Assembly: GCA_037962975.1 (NCBI GenBank)
Contig: CM075676.1
Span: 91,334,001 to 91,398,000 of the forward strand
From: Clitoria ternatea
Taxonomy: Eukaryota > Streptophyta > Magnoliopsida > Fabales > Fabaceae
Reading direction: 5' to 3'
Length of the DNA: 64,000 nucleotides
The position numbers were made by a program, and so were the translations under genes. This document shows positions 48,064 through 58,119 of the stretch, one piece after another. Within the stretch, counting starts at the first letter, position 1. Every line of letters starts with the position of its first letter. A model generated the notes under the pieces. It was not told the origin of the DNA and did not search any database. It saw nothing but the letters and a program-made list of their open reading frames with translations.

Positions 48064-48073
48064 CTATTTATAG
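48064..48073 (-). promoter_or_regulatory. TATA box in 3' LTR
   Basis: CTATAAATAG on the minus strand, copy of the one in the other LTR. In this LTR it would drive read-out leftward into the cyclin C intron. Confidence 0.6.
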
Positions 48074-48263
48074 GAGTTAGAAAGCAAGCATTTGCCATAA
48101 TTAATTTTCAATGGAAGGAGCACTCTTAATTTTCAATTCAATGGTGCTCCATTATCATGATTTAATACTCCATGATCAGCTTAGTGCCTTGCCCAACATC
48201 TTCAGTGCATTGCCCACTTTCCAGAAGCTTGAAAACGTGTTTCTGGGCCAATTATTCACTCAT

Positions 48264-48559
48264 GAATCGATTCATTGGTGGGAGGAATCGATTCATGCTT
48301 TCCAAAATGCAATCCTGGGCAAAAAATAACCGTATGAATCGATTCATTTAGGGAAAGAATCGATTCAATGCTGTTGGAACCCGTATGAATCGATTCAATT
48401 GCTTGTGAATCGATTCATTTTGCAAAATTTCACTTCCTGGGTGCATTATATTCGTATGAATCGATTCAGGAGGGCTATGAATCGATTCAAACCACTTGAA
48501 ATTGATTTTTTGGGGCTGTTCCACGCATGAATCGATTCATGCATGTGTTGAATCGATTC
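48264..48559. repeat. Array of ten GAATCGATTC palindromes (left LTR)
   Basis: Ten copies of the perfect 10-bp palindrome GAATCGATTC, mostly within ATGAATCGATTCAT, in about 300 bp and often in pairs 20-25 bp apart. It lies upstream of the TATA box in transcription sense, where LTR enhancers sit. Confidence 0.9.
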
Positions 48560-49183
48560 ATGATGCTGTTTGGTGCTTTTTCATTCTCCTTTTTACTCAT
48601 CACAAACTTGCTCGCGTATTTGAGGGCTGATGCGTGCCAAATTTGAAAAAGAGTCCAACATAAAAGTTGTAGATCTTTCTCTTATCTTTAATTTGATATA
48701 TGACACAAAAATTTCCATCAAGAAACGAGAGAGATATGGCCCATCTACAAAAACTGCTCCAGAGTGTGACAAAAATACATTTGCAAGCAAAATAAATTCA
48801 CTGGGCAAAATGGGTGGAGAATTAGCTTTTGTGGCCTTCATGAAGTTTGTAGATCTCTTTGATGTGGAGCCATAGAAAAAAGAATGGGGTCATTTGAGTA
48901 TCATATGAGGGAGATATGATTTTTTTCTTAAAGATGTGCAGAGCAGTCATGAAACTGGAGCAAGTCTAGGAAGATTATTAAAACTGTATCAATTGGTAAG
49001 GATTCAGCCTTCAAGGTCTTCACAAAAGTCGTAGACAATCTTGTTACGAAAATTTAGAGACCGGGTTTGCGCAAATCAAAGATCGTATGAAGGAGTTATG
49101 AATTTTCAAATGAACCATGCGCATGAAAGAGTGCCCAAAAGATGGAAATGTACCAATTGGCCGGACAAAAAGAGGTGTTCACA

Positions 49184-49207
49184 GATGCCCCTCTTTACTT
49201 CTTTTTC
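49184..49207 (-). promoter_or_regulatory. Polypurine tract
   Basis: On the minus strand a purine run (AAAAAGAAGTAAAGAGGGG then CATC) directly abuts the LTR start TGTGAACACC. This is the expected plus-strand primer for a minus-oriented element. Confidence 0.7.
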
Positions 49208-49340
49208 ACAGGAGAAACACGAAGCTTTCTGTGTTTTTGAAGTGAAAATGAAGTAAAGATATGAACACCAATGTAGGGGCCAAGTGGGACCTCTTGATCT
49301 ATCCTCTCTATTTCCCTTCTTCTTTCTTTTTTTTTTTTGT

Positions 49341-49372
<32 letters not shown>

Positions 49373-49439
49373 TTTTTTTTTTTTTGAAGAATCAAGAGAG
49401 CTGTTTTCCAAAAAGGAGGTGTACCGTCCCTTGGGTGAC

Positions 49440-50060
49440 AGGAAGGTAAGAGTGGGGAATTACCCCTTGACTGAAAGGAAATGTGGGGTGTGGCCCTTGA
49501 CTGACAGGAAATGTGGGGTGTGGCCCTTGGTTTGCAGGAAAGTAAATGTGGGGTGTGACCTTTGGTTGACAGGAAAGTAAATGTGGGGTGTGACCTTTGG
49601 TTGACAGGAAAGTAAATGTGGGGTGTGGCCCTTGGTTTGCAGGAAAGTAAATGTGGGGTGTGACCTTTGGTTGACAGGAAAGTAAATGTGGGGTGTGGCC
49701 CTTGGTTTGCAGGAAAGTAAATGTGGGGTATGGCCCTTGGTTTGACAGGAAAATAAATGTGGGGTGTGGCCCTTGGTTGACAGGAAAGTAAATGTGGGGT
49801 GTGGCCCTTGGTTGACAGGAAAGTAAATGTGGGGTGTGGCCCTTGGTTGACAGGAAAGTAAATGTGGGGTGTGGCCCTTGGTTTGCAGGAAAACAAATGT
49901 GGGGTGTGGCCCTTGGTTTGTAGGAAAGTAAATGTGGGGTGTGGCCCTTGGTTGACAGGAAAGTAAATGTGGGGTGTGGCCCTTGGTTGACAGGAAAGTA
50001 AATGTGGGGGTGGCCCTTGGTTGACAGGAAAGTAAATGTGGGGTGTGGCCCTTGGTTGTC
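49440..50060. repeat. 35-bp tandem repeats in retrotransposon 3' region
   Basis: About 17 copies of a 35-bp unit (GGAAAGTAAATGTGGGGTGT, GGCCCTTGGTTGACA) with a few substitutions (GGTTTGCA or GACCTTTGG variants) and one shorter copy at about 50005. Minus-strand readings open in several frames here reflect the repeat and are not genes. Confidence 0.92.
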
Positions 50061-50074
50061 ATGACTGCGGGTTC

Positions 50075-50660
50075 TTGGGGAACTGCCCCTTGAACGCAAG
50101 AGAATGAATCTGGGGGGATGTCCCAGTTTGATAAGATTGGATGAAATCTTTGGGGAACTGCCCCCTGAATAAATCCGGGGAGATGCCCCAGTTTGACATG
50201 ATTGGATGAGATCTTTAGGAACTGCCCCTTGAATGAAAGACTAAACCCGGGGAGATGCCCCAGTTTAACATGATTGGTGGAAATCTTGGGGAACTGCCCC
50301 TTGAATGAAAGACTAAACCCGGGGAGATGCCCCAGTTTGATATGATTGGTGGAAATCTTGGGGAACTGCCCCTTGAATGAAAGACTAAATCCGGGGAGAT
50401 GCCCCAGTTTTGGGTTGACTAGGAAGTGTAGTCCTGCTGGGAAAGGATTTAGGAATTTATGGCTCCACTGGGGAAGCATTTGGTGGTTTGGGATGTCATC
50501 CTTTGATTGGAAAGAGAAGCCTGGGGAGATGTCCTAGTTTGATAAGATTGGATGAAATCTTTGGGGAACTGCCCTTTGAATGAAAGAACAAACCCAGGGA
50601 GATGCCCCAGTTTGGGTTGACCGGGAAGTGTAGTCCCACTGGGGAAGGATTTGGGAAGTG
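50075..50660. repeat. 72-bp tandem repeats in retrotransposon 3' region
   Basis: Five contiguous and one displaced copy of a unit of about 72 bp with GGGGAACTGCCCCTTGAATG, CCCGGGGAGATGCCCCAGTT and GATTGGTGGAAATCTT. Each unit contains two short inverted repeats (GGGGAACTGCCCC, GGGGAGATGCCCC) able to form hairpins. Confidence 0.88.
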
Positions 50661-51510
50661 TCGGCTTTGGCGATTGTGATTTCACTAGGGATGCCAATCT
50701 ACTAATTTCTCTTGGGGAAAACTTCTGGTCCGGATCTTTGGTGTCAGGTTCTTCATTTCTGTGTGACGTAGTTCCATCATCCTTCAAAACAGATGGTTAG
50801 AAGTACGAGTAATCAAAAGAATTGACATTTCGAGCGACCTTTCCTGAGAGATAGGCTTTCAAGATAACTCATGGATGAGATAGAGACAAATTCTGTCTTC
50901 CAGGAACATAATTAACAGAATTGGCTATGCTTTCTCACGGGCCGGGTCTGACACCAGGATACATTTCGTTTCACCACGACTTTTCATTTCATCACTTTTC
51001 ATTTCAAAAATTTCCTCTTAAGAAAAACTTGTTCGTTTATAAGATTCAGCCGTAGACTCAGGAGAAGGAAAGGGAAAGCTTATTTTATTATTGAATATAA
51101 GTATGTACATTGGTAATGAAGGTAAAGGTAACAAAAACATATGTATAAACAATTAAAAGGTGGGAGAGAAAGAAGGCCTTTTAAACCCTCCAGCGACTCC
51201 TTGCGAGTGATAAGAATCCGGATCTTTTCCTCACGACTTCGAGACCATCCTCTGATTTTACTTCTGGGAAATGATTTTGACAAAGATGCGCGTGCCTGAC
51301 CAGTTTTTCCTTCTCTGAAGAGTTCACGTCCTTACGCCTGAACTTGTGGCTTTTTATTCTACCTGAGCCGCCCTTCCGGGTTTTCGACTCATCAAGCAGC
51401 TCTAATTTTTGCCTAGGCTGCCCCATGGGTTTTCAGCCCAGCGAGCACCCCCTTTTTTTTTGTTTTTGTTTTTGTTTTTGTTTTTGTTTTTTTTTTTTTG
51501 TTTTTTTTTT
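50661..51510. other. Retrotransposon 3' region between integrase and tandem repeats
   Basis: Non-coding in transcription sense. It includes a T-rich (TTTTTG)n tract at 51449-51510 immediately after the integrase stop, and a similar tract at 49326-49386. Confidence 0.6.
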
Positions 51511-53250
51511 TTAGGCAAAATATTTCTTCACCGCGTCGGCGTTCACAGGCATTGGTAGATCCTCTCCATCCACGTTGGTGAGGATTAGAGCTCCTCCAGA
51601 GAAAGCCTTCTTCACGACGTATGGTCCTTCGTAATTAGGTGTCCATTTCCCTCGGATGTCCTTTTGGATTGGCAAGATTTTCTTGAGGACTAGGTCTCCT
51701 TCTCGGAATTGTCGAGGTCGTACCTTCTTTTCAAACGCTCGTTTCATACGCTTTTGATATAGCTGACCATGACAAAGGGCTGTTAATCTCTTCCCATCAA
51801 TCAGATTTAACTGGTCATGTCGAGTTTGGGTCCATTCAGCTTCCTTTAATTCCGCCTCCATTATCACTCGAAGAGAAGGGATCTCTACTTCGAAAGGCAG
51901 GACTGCCTCCATACCATAAACCAGGGAGAATGGAGTTGCCCCAGTTGAAGTTCGGACCGAGGTACGATACCCATGTAAAGCAAAGGGGAGCATTTCGCTC
52001 CAATCTCTGTAGGTCACAACCATTTTCTGTACGATCTTCTTGATGTTTTTATTGGCTGCCTCGACTGCCCCATTCATTTTAGGGCGATACGGGGAGGAAT
52101 TATGATGGTGGATTTTGAAGTCTTCACAAAGTTCCTTCATCATTTTGTTATTCAAATTCATGCCATTATCAGTGATGATCTGACTCGGCAGACCGTACCG
52201 GCATATCAGTTCACGCTTGACAAATTTAACCACAACACTCCTTGTCACATTAGCGTACGAAGCAGCTTCTACCCATTTTGTGAAATAGTCGATAGCGACT
52301 AAAATGAAACGATGACCGTTAGAGGCTTTTGGCTCGATGGGTCCAATGACGTCCATACCCCACATTGAAAAGGGCCAGGGAGCTGACAAGACATTCAGGG
52401 AAGACGGGGAAGCGTGAATATGGTCCGCGTATATCTGACATTTGTGACACTTACGAACATTGGCAAAACAGTCTGACTCCATGGTCATCCAGTAGTAACC
52501 AGCCCTCAAGATCTTTCTCGACATGGCGTGCCCGTTGGTGTGAGTTCCAAAACATCCCTCGTGGACATCCCTCATGATTTTACTTGCCTCGTCGGTGTCG
52601 ATGCAACGAAGAAGGACAGAGTCGTAGTTTTTCTTATAAAGCACATCACCGTTTAAGAAGAAACCCATCGCGAGCCGTCGCAGGGTTCTCTTATCATTCT
52701 CTGTAGCACCTTCGGGATATTCTTGATTTCGGACATACCTCTTGATATCGTAATACCAAGGCTTCCCATCTGACTCCCTTTCAATCATCTGGCAATATGC
52801 GGGTTCGTGGTGCCGCACTATTTCAATGAGAGGCATGTCGTAATCATTGCTCACCTTGAACATAGATGCTAGGGTAGCCAAAGCATCAGCCATTTGGTTG
52901 TCCTCCCGGGGAACATGGTGAAAAGAAACATCATCAAATTCCTTAATCAACTCCTTGATGCGAGTTTGATAGGGAATTAATTTGCTGTCTCTAGTCTCCC
53001 ACTCTCCTTTTAGTTGGTGAATGACCAGGGCAGAATCCCCGTATACTTCCAATTTCTTCACTTTGGCATCCAATGCTGCTTGGATTCCCAGATGCCACCC
53101 ACTCATACTCAAGCCGCCCAAACACAAGCCGCCCAAGCGCAGCCTGCTCATACCATTCATATACCCCGAACCACTGCCAAACCGGATACCTTCATACCAA
53201 ACACTGACCTGTTTCATTCCTACCAGCAATATGAGAAGTTTGGTCAACAC
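51511..53250 (-). CDS. Retrotransposon RNase H (C-terminal part) and integrase
   Basis: The frame is 579 codons. The first 53 read antisense into gag, and real similarity starts at about residue 54 (base 53090). Order: end of RNase H (LGIQAALDAKVKKLEVYGDS to PREDNQMADALATLA); integrase HHCC zinc finger (HEGCFGTHTNGH, CHKC); catalytic core with D300 (GMDVIGP), D361 (ITDNG) and E397 (VEAANK), giving DD(60)D(35)E spacing; and a C-terminal domain (FREGDLVLKKI, GKWTPNYEGPYVVKKAFSGG). The catalytic triad is intact. Reverse transcriptase and the first half of RNase H, normally upstream in the same frame, are missing at the gag junction. On its own this piece has no natural start. Confidence 0.9.
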   Translation of the reverse strand: MLTKLLILLVGMKQVSVWYEGIRFGSGSGYMNGMSRLRLGGLCLGGLSMSGWHLGIQAALDAKVKKLEVYGDSALVIHQLKGEWETRDSKLIPYQTRIKELIKEFDDVSFHHVPREDNQMADALATLASMFKVSNDYDMPLIEIVRHHEPAYCQMIERESDGKPWYYDIKRYVRNQEYPEGATENDKRTLRRLAMGFFLNGDVLYKKNYDSVLLRCIDTDEASKIMRDVHEGCFGTHTNGHAMSRKILRAGYYWMTMESDCFANVRKCHKCQIYADHIHASPSSLNVLSAPWPFSMWGMDVIGPIEPKASNGHRFILVAIDYFTKWVEAASYANVTRSVVVKFVKRELICRYGLPSQIITDNGMNLNNKMMKELCEDFKIHHHNSSPYRPKMNGAVEAANKNIKKIVQKMVVTYRDWSEMLPFALHGYRTSVRTSTGATPFSLVYGMEAVLPFEVEIPSLRVIMEAELKEAEWTQTRHDQLNLIDGKRLTALCHGQLYQKRMKRAFEKKVRPRQFREGDLVLKKILPIQKDIRGKWTPNYEGPYVVKKAFSGGALILTNVDGEDLPMPVNADAVKKYFA

Positions 53251-56200
53251 ACTGCTGCCGGTCCGAGTGCTGTGGCTACCACCCAGGAAGAGAGGTTGGA
53301 ATTCTTGGAAAGGCGTTTAAGGGAGATGGAAGGAACAAGTAAATTTGGGACAGGCACTGCTGCTGAACTTTGCCTAATCCCTGATGTCGTCATACCTCCT
53401 AAATTCAAGACGCCTGATTTTGACAAATACAGAGGGTTGACATGCCCAAAGAATCATCTAACCATGTACTGCCGTAAGATGGCTTCGCATGCGTCAAATG
53501 ACCCTCTGCTGATTCATTGTTTTCAGGATAGCCTGGTTGGGGCTCCCCTGACATGGTACAATCATCTAGAGCGCTCTCGTATACGCTGCTGGAAAGACCT
53601 AGCAGACTCGTTCATGCAACAATACAAATATAACCTGGACATGGCCCCGGATAGGGGACAATTGCAGAACATGACTAAGAAAGATAACGAGACGTTCAAG
53701 GAGTACGCCCAAAGGTGGCGCGAAGTGGCGGCACAGGTTGACCCACCTCTATCTGAAAAGGAGGTGATCACTATGTTCATAGATACACTTCAAACTCCTT
53801 TCTATGAGAAGATGATTGGAAGTGTCTCGTCCCATTTCTCTGATATTGTCACTATTGGAGAAAGGATAGAAAATAGGCTAAGGACCGGCAGGATAGTCCG
53901 AAGTCCATCTGGGATGGGAGCTGCAAGGAGACCTACACTTGGCGAAAACAGGAGAAGAGAAGGGGAGACCAACTTGGTCTCTCACAACCAGAGAAGGAAC
54001 CTGGCAGGGCCACCTACCCCAGTTAGCCTTTCACCAGTATATCCCGGCGTGTCGCACCCGTATGTGGCAGCCATTCCAAACCTTAATCCACCACAATTCA
54101 GACCAACCATTGTACGGCCGCCTGCGCCACCACAGATACCACACCAAGCACCACAAGCCAACCCACCGCCAAATATCCAAAGAAGGAACAATGACCGTGC
54201 TCCACCCCAGTTCGATCCCATCCCAATGTCCTATACCGAACTCTTGCCTCACCTCATTGAAAAAACTCTAGTAGTACCCTGTCCCTTGAGGCCACTACAG
54301 CCACCTTATCCTAGGGGGTATGACCCTAATGCCCGATGCGATTATCATGCGGGTGCACCAGGCCATTCTACTGAAAATTGTCTGGCTTTGAAATATAAAG
54401 TAAGGGACCTGATTCAGGCAGATTGGATAAGCTTCCGAGAAGGAAGTCCAAATGTGACGACAAACCCTCTGCCTAATCATGAAGGACCCGGGGTCAATGC
54501 TATCGGGGAAGATGTGGAGTATACGTCCAATGTTGAGGACATTCAGATGCCTCTAAAAGGAATTCACTCCCTTATGTTTGAGGTAGGGTTAGTGAAGGAC
54601 AAATGGGATGAAGACTTCGATGATGCCCAATCGACAAAGCAGCAAGAGTTTCGAAAAACTCTCCAAAGGTTTATGGATAGTCACACTATACGAGTCTGCA
54701 AGCGCCATGGCGATGAGGTAAATATGATACAGGGACAGACTGGACCTCGGGCCCCAAAACCCCTGGTCATATTTTATAGTAAAAACGCGTCGCTAACGCA
54801 GACCCCTGCCAGAACTACTATTACGGCATGGCCACCTGCTCCATTCCCGTATGACAACTCCCACGCCGTGCCCTGGAAGTATAACACGGACATAGTCATT
54901 TCCAACCCTGTAATAATTGATCCGGCGCCAGCTTTGTTGGTTACCAACATCGCCGGTGTAGGCGGAATGACCCGAAGTGGGAGAGTGTATGCACCTTCAG
55001 AGCCAAAGCAAGACAAGACTGCCGCGGAAGGCAAAACCGGGAAGGTTGGGATCGCTGGCGAAGCAAAGAAGGTTGTGCCAGAAGAGGAGACTAAGGAGTT
55101 CTTAAAATTTATCCGCCACAGCGATTACCAGGTATTGGATCAGTTGAACTATACCCCCGCCAAGATCTCCTTATTATCTCTGCTGACAAGTTCTGAATCA
55201 CATCGGAACGCGCTGATGAAGGTGCTAAGTGAGGCACACGTGAAACATGACTTGCCTGTTGATAAGTTCCAAGGTATTGTCGGACATATAGTGGCCAGTA
55301 ACTATCTGACTTTCACGGATGACGAGGTGTCGGTGGAAGGGAAAGGACACAACAAAGCTCTCCACATCTCTGTGAAGTGTCAAGACCATATTATGGCAAA
55401 AGTGCTCGTCGATAATGGATCATCCTTGAATGTGATGCCTAAGTCTACATTAGCTAAACTACCCATAGATGGGGCATGCATGAGACCGAGCTCCATGATA
55501 GTAAGAGCTTTTGATGGGACCCGACGGGAGGTCATAGGCGAAGTTGAGCTACCCATACAAGTTGGACCCCATATCTTTCAAGTTCTCTTCCAAGTAATGG
55601 ATATCATGCCCGCCTATAGTTGCTTGTTAGGAAGGCCATGGATTCATTCAGCAGGGGTAGTTCCTTCCACTTTACACCAAAAACTAAAGTTCATCGTTGA
55701 TAACAGACTGGTAATCGTTTCTGGAGAGGAGGATCTTCTGGTCAGTAAGCCAGTTACTACCCCCAATGTAGAGGCAGCCGAGGAAGCCCTCGAGACATCA
55801 TTCCATGCTTTGGAGATAGCCAACGCCACAAGCATGCCTTTCCCAAAGGTACCGCTAGCAGTAGCAAAGACCATGCTACGAGGAGGATATAAGCCGGGAA
55901 AGGGACTCGGAAGAGAACTGGAAGGAAGAATTCAACCTGTCTGTCTCCCTGAGAACAAAAATAGGTACGGCCTAGGATACCAGCCTACCACTGAAGACCA
56001 AAAAAGGGTAGAAGAAGAGAGGAGAGGGAAGAGGATTACTCGTCATACCGGGCATGCAGTCAACACTGCGAAAATCCCCATCTGTGACCTCTACCAGAGC
56101 TTCAGGAGCGCCGGAGTAATGTTTCCAGATCAAGTAGCCGTGATCCAAAGTGATCTTGATGAAGGCCCCGGATTTGTGTATGCTGGCTCACCTGGTCAGG

Positions 56201-56259
56201 AACTGAACAACTGGGAGGTCATAGAATTCCCCACGATTTATACCATTTCATCAAAGTAA
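53014..56259 (+). CDS. Retrotransposon Gag-protease with G-patch, inverted relative to the element
   Basis: The frame has 1,081 codons. The first 26 read antisense RNase H, and genuine Gag-like sequence starts at M27 (53092). Gag domain about residues 125-260 (FKTPDFDKYRGLTCPKNHL, LTWYNHLERSRI, TFKEYAQRWREVAAQV); a Pro/Gln-rich linker; a zinc-knuckle-like CDYHAGAPGHSTENC from residue 442; retroviral-type aspartic protease with VLVDNGSSLNVMP (D800), where DNGS replaces DSGS as is common in this clade, and CLLGRPWIH; then a G-patch (GGYKPGKGLGREL, about 957-969). It ends just 28 bp from the right LTR with no reverse transcriptase. Gag packages the RNA and the protease matures the particle. The strand is opposite to the LTR promoter, so normal element transcription would make antisense of it. 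Confidence 0.9.
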   Translation: MVNDQGRIPVYFQFLHFGIQCCLDSQMPPTHTQAAQTQAAQAQPAHTIHIPRTTAKPDTFIPNTDLFHSYQQYEKFGQHTAAGPSAVATTQEERLEFLERRLREMEGTSKFGTGTAAELCLIPDVVIPPKFKTPDFDKYRGLTCPKNHLTMYCRKMASHASNDPLLIHCFQDSLVGAPLTWYNHLERSRIRCWKDLADSFMQQYKYNLDMAPDRGQLQNMTKKDNETFKEYAQRWREVAAQVDPPLSEKEVITMFIDTLQTPFYEKMIGSVSSHFSDIVTIGERIENRLRTGRIVRSPSGMGAARRPTLGENRRREGETNLVSHNQRRNLAGPPTPVSLSPVYPGVSHPYVAAIPNLNPPQFRPTIVRPPAPPQIPHQAPQANPPPNIQRRNNDRAPPQFDPIPMSYTELLPHLIEKTLVVPCPLRPLQPPYPRGYDPNARCDYHAGAPGHSTENCLALKYKVRDLIQADWISFREGSPNVTTNPLPNHEGPGVNAIGEDVEYTSNVEDIQMPLKGIHSLMFEVGLVKDKWDEDFDDAQSTKQQEFRKTLQRFMDSHTIRVCKRHGDEVNMIQGQTGPRAPKPLVIFYSKNASLTQTPARTTITAWPPAPFPYDNSHAVPWKYNTDIVISNPVIIDPAPALLVTNIAGVGGMTRSGRVYAPSEPKQDKTAAEGKTGKVGIAGEAKKVVPEEETKEFLKFIRHSDYQVLDQLNYTPAKISLLSLLTSSESHRNALMKVLSEAHVKHDLPVDKFQGIVGHIVASNYLTFTDDEVSVEGKGHNKALHISVKCQDHIMAKVLVDNGSSLNVMPKSTLAKLPIDGACMRPSSMIVRAFDGTRREVIGEVELPIQVGPHIFQVLFQVMDIMPAYSCLLGRPWIHSAGVVPSTLHQKLKFIVDNRLVIVSGEEDLLVSKPVTTPNVEAAEEALETSFHALEIANATSMPFPKVPLAVAKTMLRGGYKPGKGLGRELEGRIQPVCLPENKNRYGLGYQPTTEDQKRVEEERRGKRITRHTGHAVNTAKIPICDLYQSFRSAGVMFPDQVAVIQSDLDEGPGFVYAGSPGQELNNWEVIEFPTIYTISSK

Positions 56260-57623
56260 TCATGTTTTCTGTTCGATCCTTTAGCTATGTCGCAACCTGG
56301 GTCGCGACGGCGCGGCGAACAAGAGAGAAAAAATGAAACAGGGAGTCGCCACCAACGTTTTTATCCATAGGAAAAACATTGGGAAAAAACTAAGTTCAGT
56401 AAAGCACTGGTTTAAAAAAAAATTGAAATCCAAGTTCGGGAGTCGGTTACGAGTAGGGAAGGTATTAGCACCCTACATCGCCTGTCAAAGACAGTACCAA
56501 GATTGAAAGCACAATATAAATAGCCTTAAATAAAACATGGTTTCTTCCCTTTTACTTGTGTATTTTTTTTTATTTAAAAATGACGGAATGGAGTGAGAGA
56601 AATTGTACAAACATAGAATGTCGAAGCGAGGTTAACGGGACGTTTCATCCGAATTAAACTCGACTTCGATATGAGACAGAGAGGGGAAAAGAATGCTAAT
56701 AAGGCGTCACGCCTAAATTATACATCTTCGAGTAAAAAGGATAGGGATAGGAAAGAGATAAGCGGGACGTCTCGTCCCAAGTATCTCTTCCCTATGAATT
56801 ATGGCGAGGCTTGAGCAAAAAAAAAAAACTAGGGAGAAATCAACAAGACGTCACGTCTAAATTGATTTTCACGGAAGTAAAAAAAAAGAACATTTATGAA
56901 AGAAACATGAAAGTAAGGAAATAAATCAGCAAAAAGAAATAAGAAAGATGGGCCCGACAGGAGTTAAAATCCCGCTCCTACGTATTCTTGAATTATCAAG
57001 AAATCAGGGTTACGTAGTTCTAAAAAAAAATTTTTGACTCGGTACATGATGATGGAAGTTATTGAGGTAGGGAACTCATACAAGACGAAGTTCTTCGCAC
57101 GTGTACGGATCCTAAGGAGATTGTGTAGACGGAAGTATTCCCGTACGACACTGTTAAAAAAAATGGAAATTTTTAGGCTAGAAAACAAAACATGTGAAAA
57201 ACTTATTACTTATTTTTTATTATTATTTTATTATTATTTTATTTTATTTTATTTTTTATTTTTTTATTTTCTATTTTTTGATAATGACCTCAAAATTACA
57301 TTACAATATTCTCTAAGAAAATCAATCTAGGGGTTTTAGTCCTCCATAATAACAACTATAAAGAAAAGAAACTAACCTGGAAATGAAAAAAAAACTTTGC
57401 TGGAAAATAAAAAACTTGCTGGAAATGAAAAGCTTGCTGGAAGAAGAAATTGCCAACAGAGAAGAGGAAGAGGAAGAATCAATGGTTTCTTCAAGAGATT
57501 GATTGCCCGGAATTGAAGAACTTGCTGGAAAAAACTCCAACAGAGAAGAGAAGAGGAAGAACAAATGAGGGAGGAATTTGTGTGAATGAAGAATGGTGTG
57601 TGTTGTGAAGCCTTCCTCTTGTG

Positions 57624-57633
57624 CTATTTATAG
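57624..57633 (-). promoter_or_regulatory. TATA box of the retrotransposon promoter
   Basis: CTATAAATAG on the minus strand, followed by a pyrimidine/CA-rich leader (CACAACACACACCATTCTTC). Transcription would start about 30 bp further down, near 57595. The plus strand has no comparable TATA box followed by a leader. Confidence 0.65.
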
Positions 57634-57823
57634 GAGTTAGAAAGCAAGCATTTGCCATAATTAATTTTCAATGGAAGGAGCACTCTTAATTTTCAATTCA
57701 ATGGTGCTCCATTATCATGATTTAATACTCCATGATCAGCTTAGTGCCTTGCCCAACATCTTCAGTGCATTGCCCACTTTCCAGAAGCTTGAAAACGTGT
57801 TTCTGGGCCAATTATTCACTCAT

Positions 57824-58119
57824 GAATCGATTCATTGGTGGGAGGAATCGATTCATGCTTTCCAAAATGCAATCCTGGGCAAAAAATAACCGTATGAATC
57901 GATTCATTTAGGGAAAGAATCGATTCAATGCTGTTGGAACCCGTATGAATCGATTCAATTGCTTGTGAATCGATTCATTTTGCAAAATTTCACTTCCTGG
58001 GTGCATTATATTCGTATGAATCGATTCAGGAGGGCTATGAATCGATTCAAACCACTTGAAATTGATTTTTTGGGGCTGTTCCACGCATGAATCGATTCAT
58101 GCATGTGTTGAATCGATTC
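57824..58119. repeat. Array of ten GAATCGATTC palindromes (right LTR)
   Basis: Exact copy of the array in the left LTR, placed 190-490 bp upstream of the TATA box in transcription sense. Confidence 0.9.

Larger units (their letters stand above)
46728..49183 (-). repeat. LTR (3' LTR in transcription sense)
   Basis: Plus-strand ends TGTCGCAACC...GTGTTCACA. Identical by eye to 56288-58743 except T/C at 46925/56485 and T/A at 47470/57030. Confidence 0.97.

Noticed and set aside
48264..48559. Regular short repeats that could suggest a CRISPR-like array
   Set aside because: Repeats are 10-14 bp palindromes at irregular 20-50 bp spacing in a plant LTR. No CRISPR biology applies.
47404..48875. Short ORFs present identically in both LTRs (60-100 codons, both strands)
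   Set aside because: Low-complexity or antisense frames duplicated because the LTR is duplicated. None resembles a protein.
49460..50479. Long open minus-strand frames with repeated PHPTFTFLSTKG-like peptides
   Set aside because: They are a by-product of the 35-bp tandem repeat, which lacks stops in several frames on that strand. No domain, start context or codon signal supports a protein.
53014..53091. First 26 codons of the gag-pro ORF as the real N-terminus
   Set aside because: They are the antisense of RNase H. Gag similarity starts after the junction, so this start is an accident of the rearrangement.
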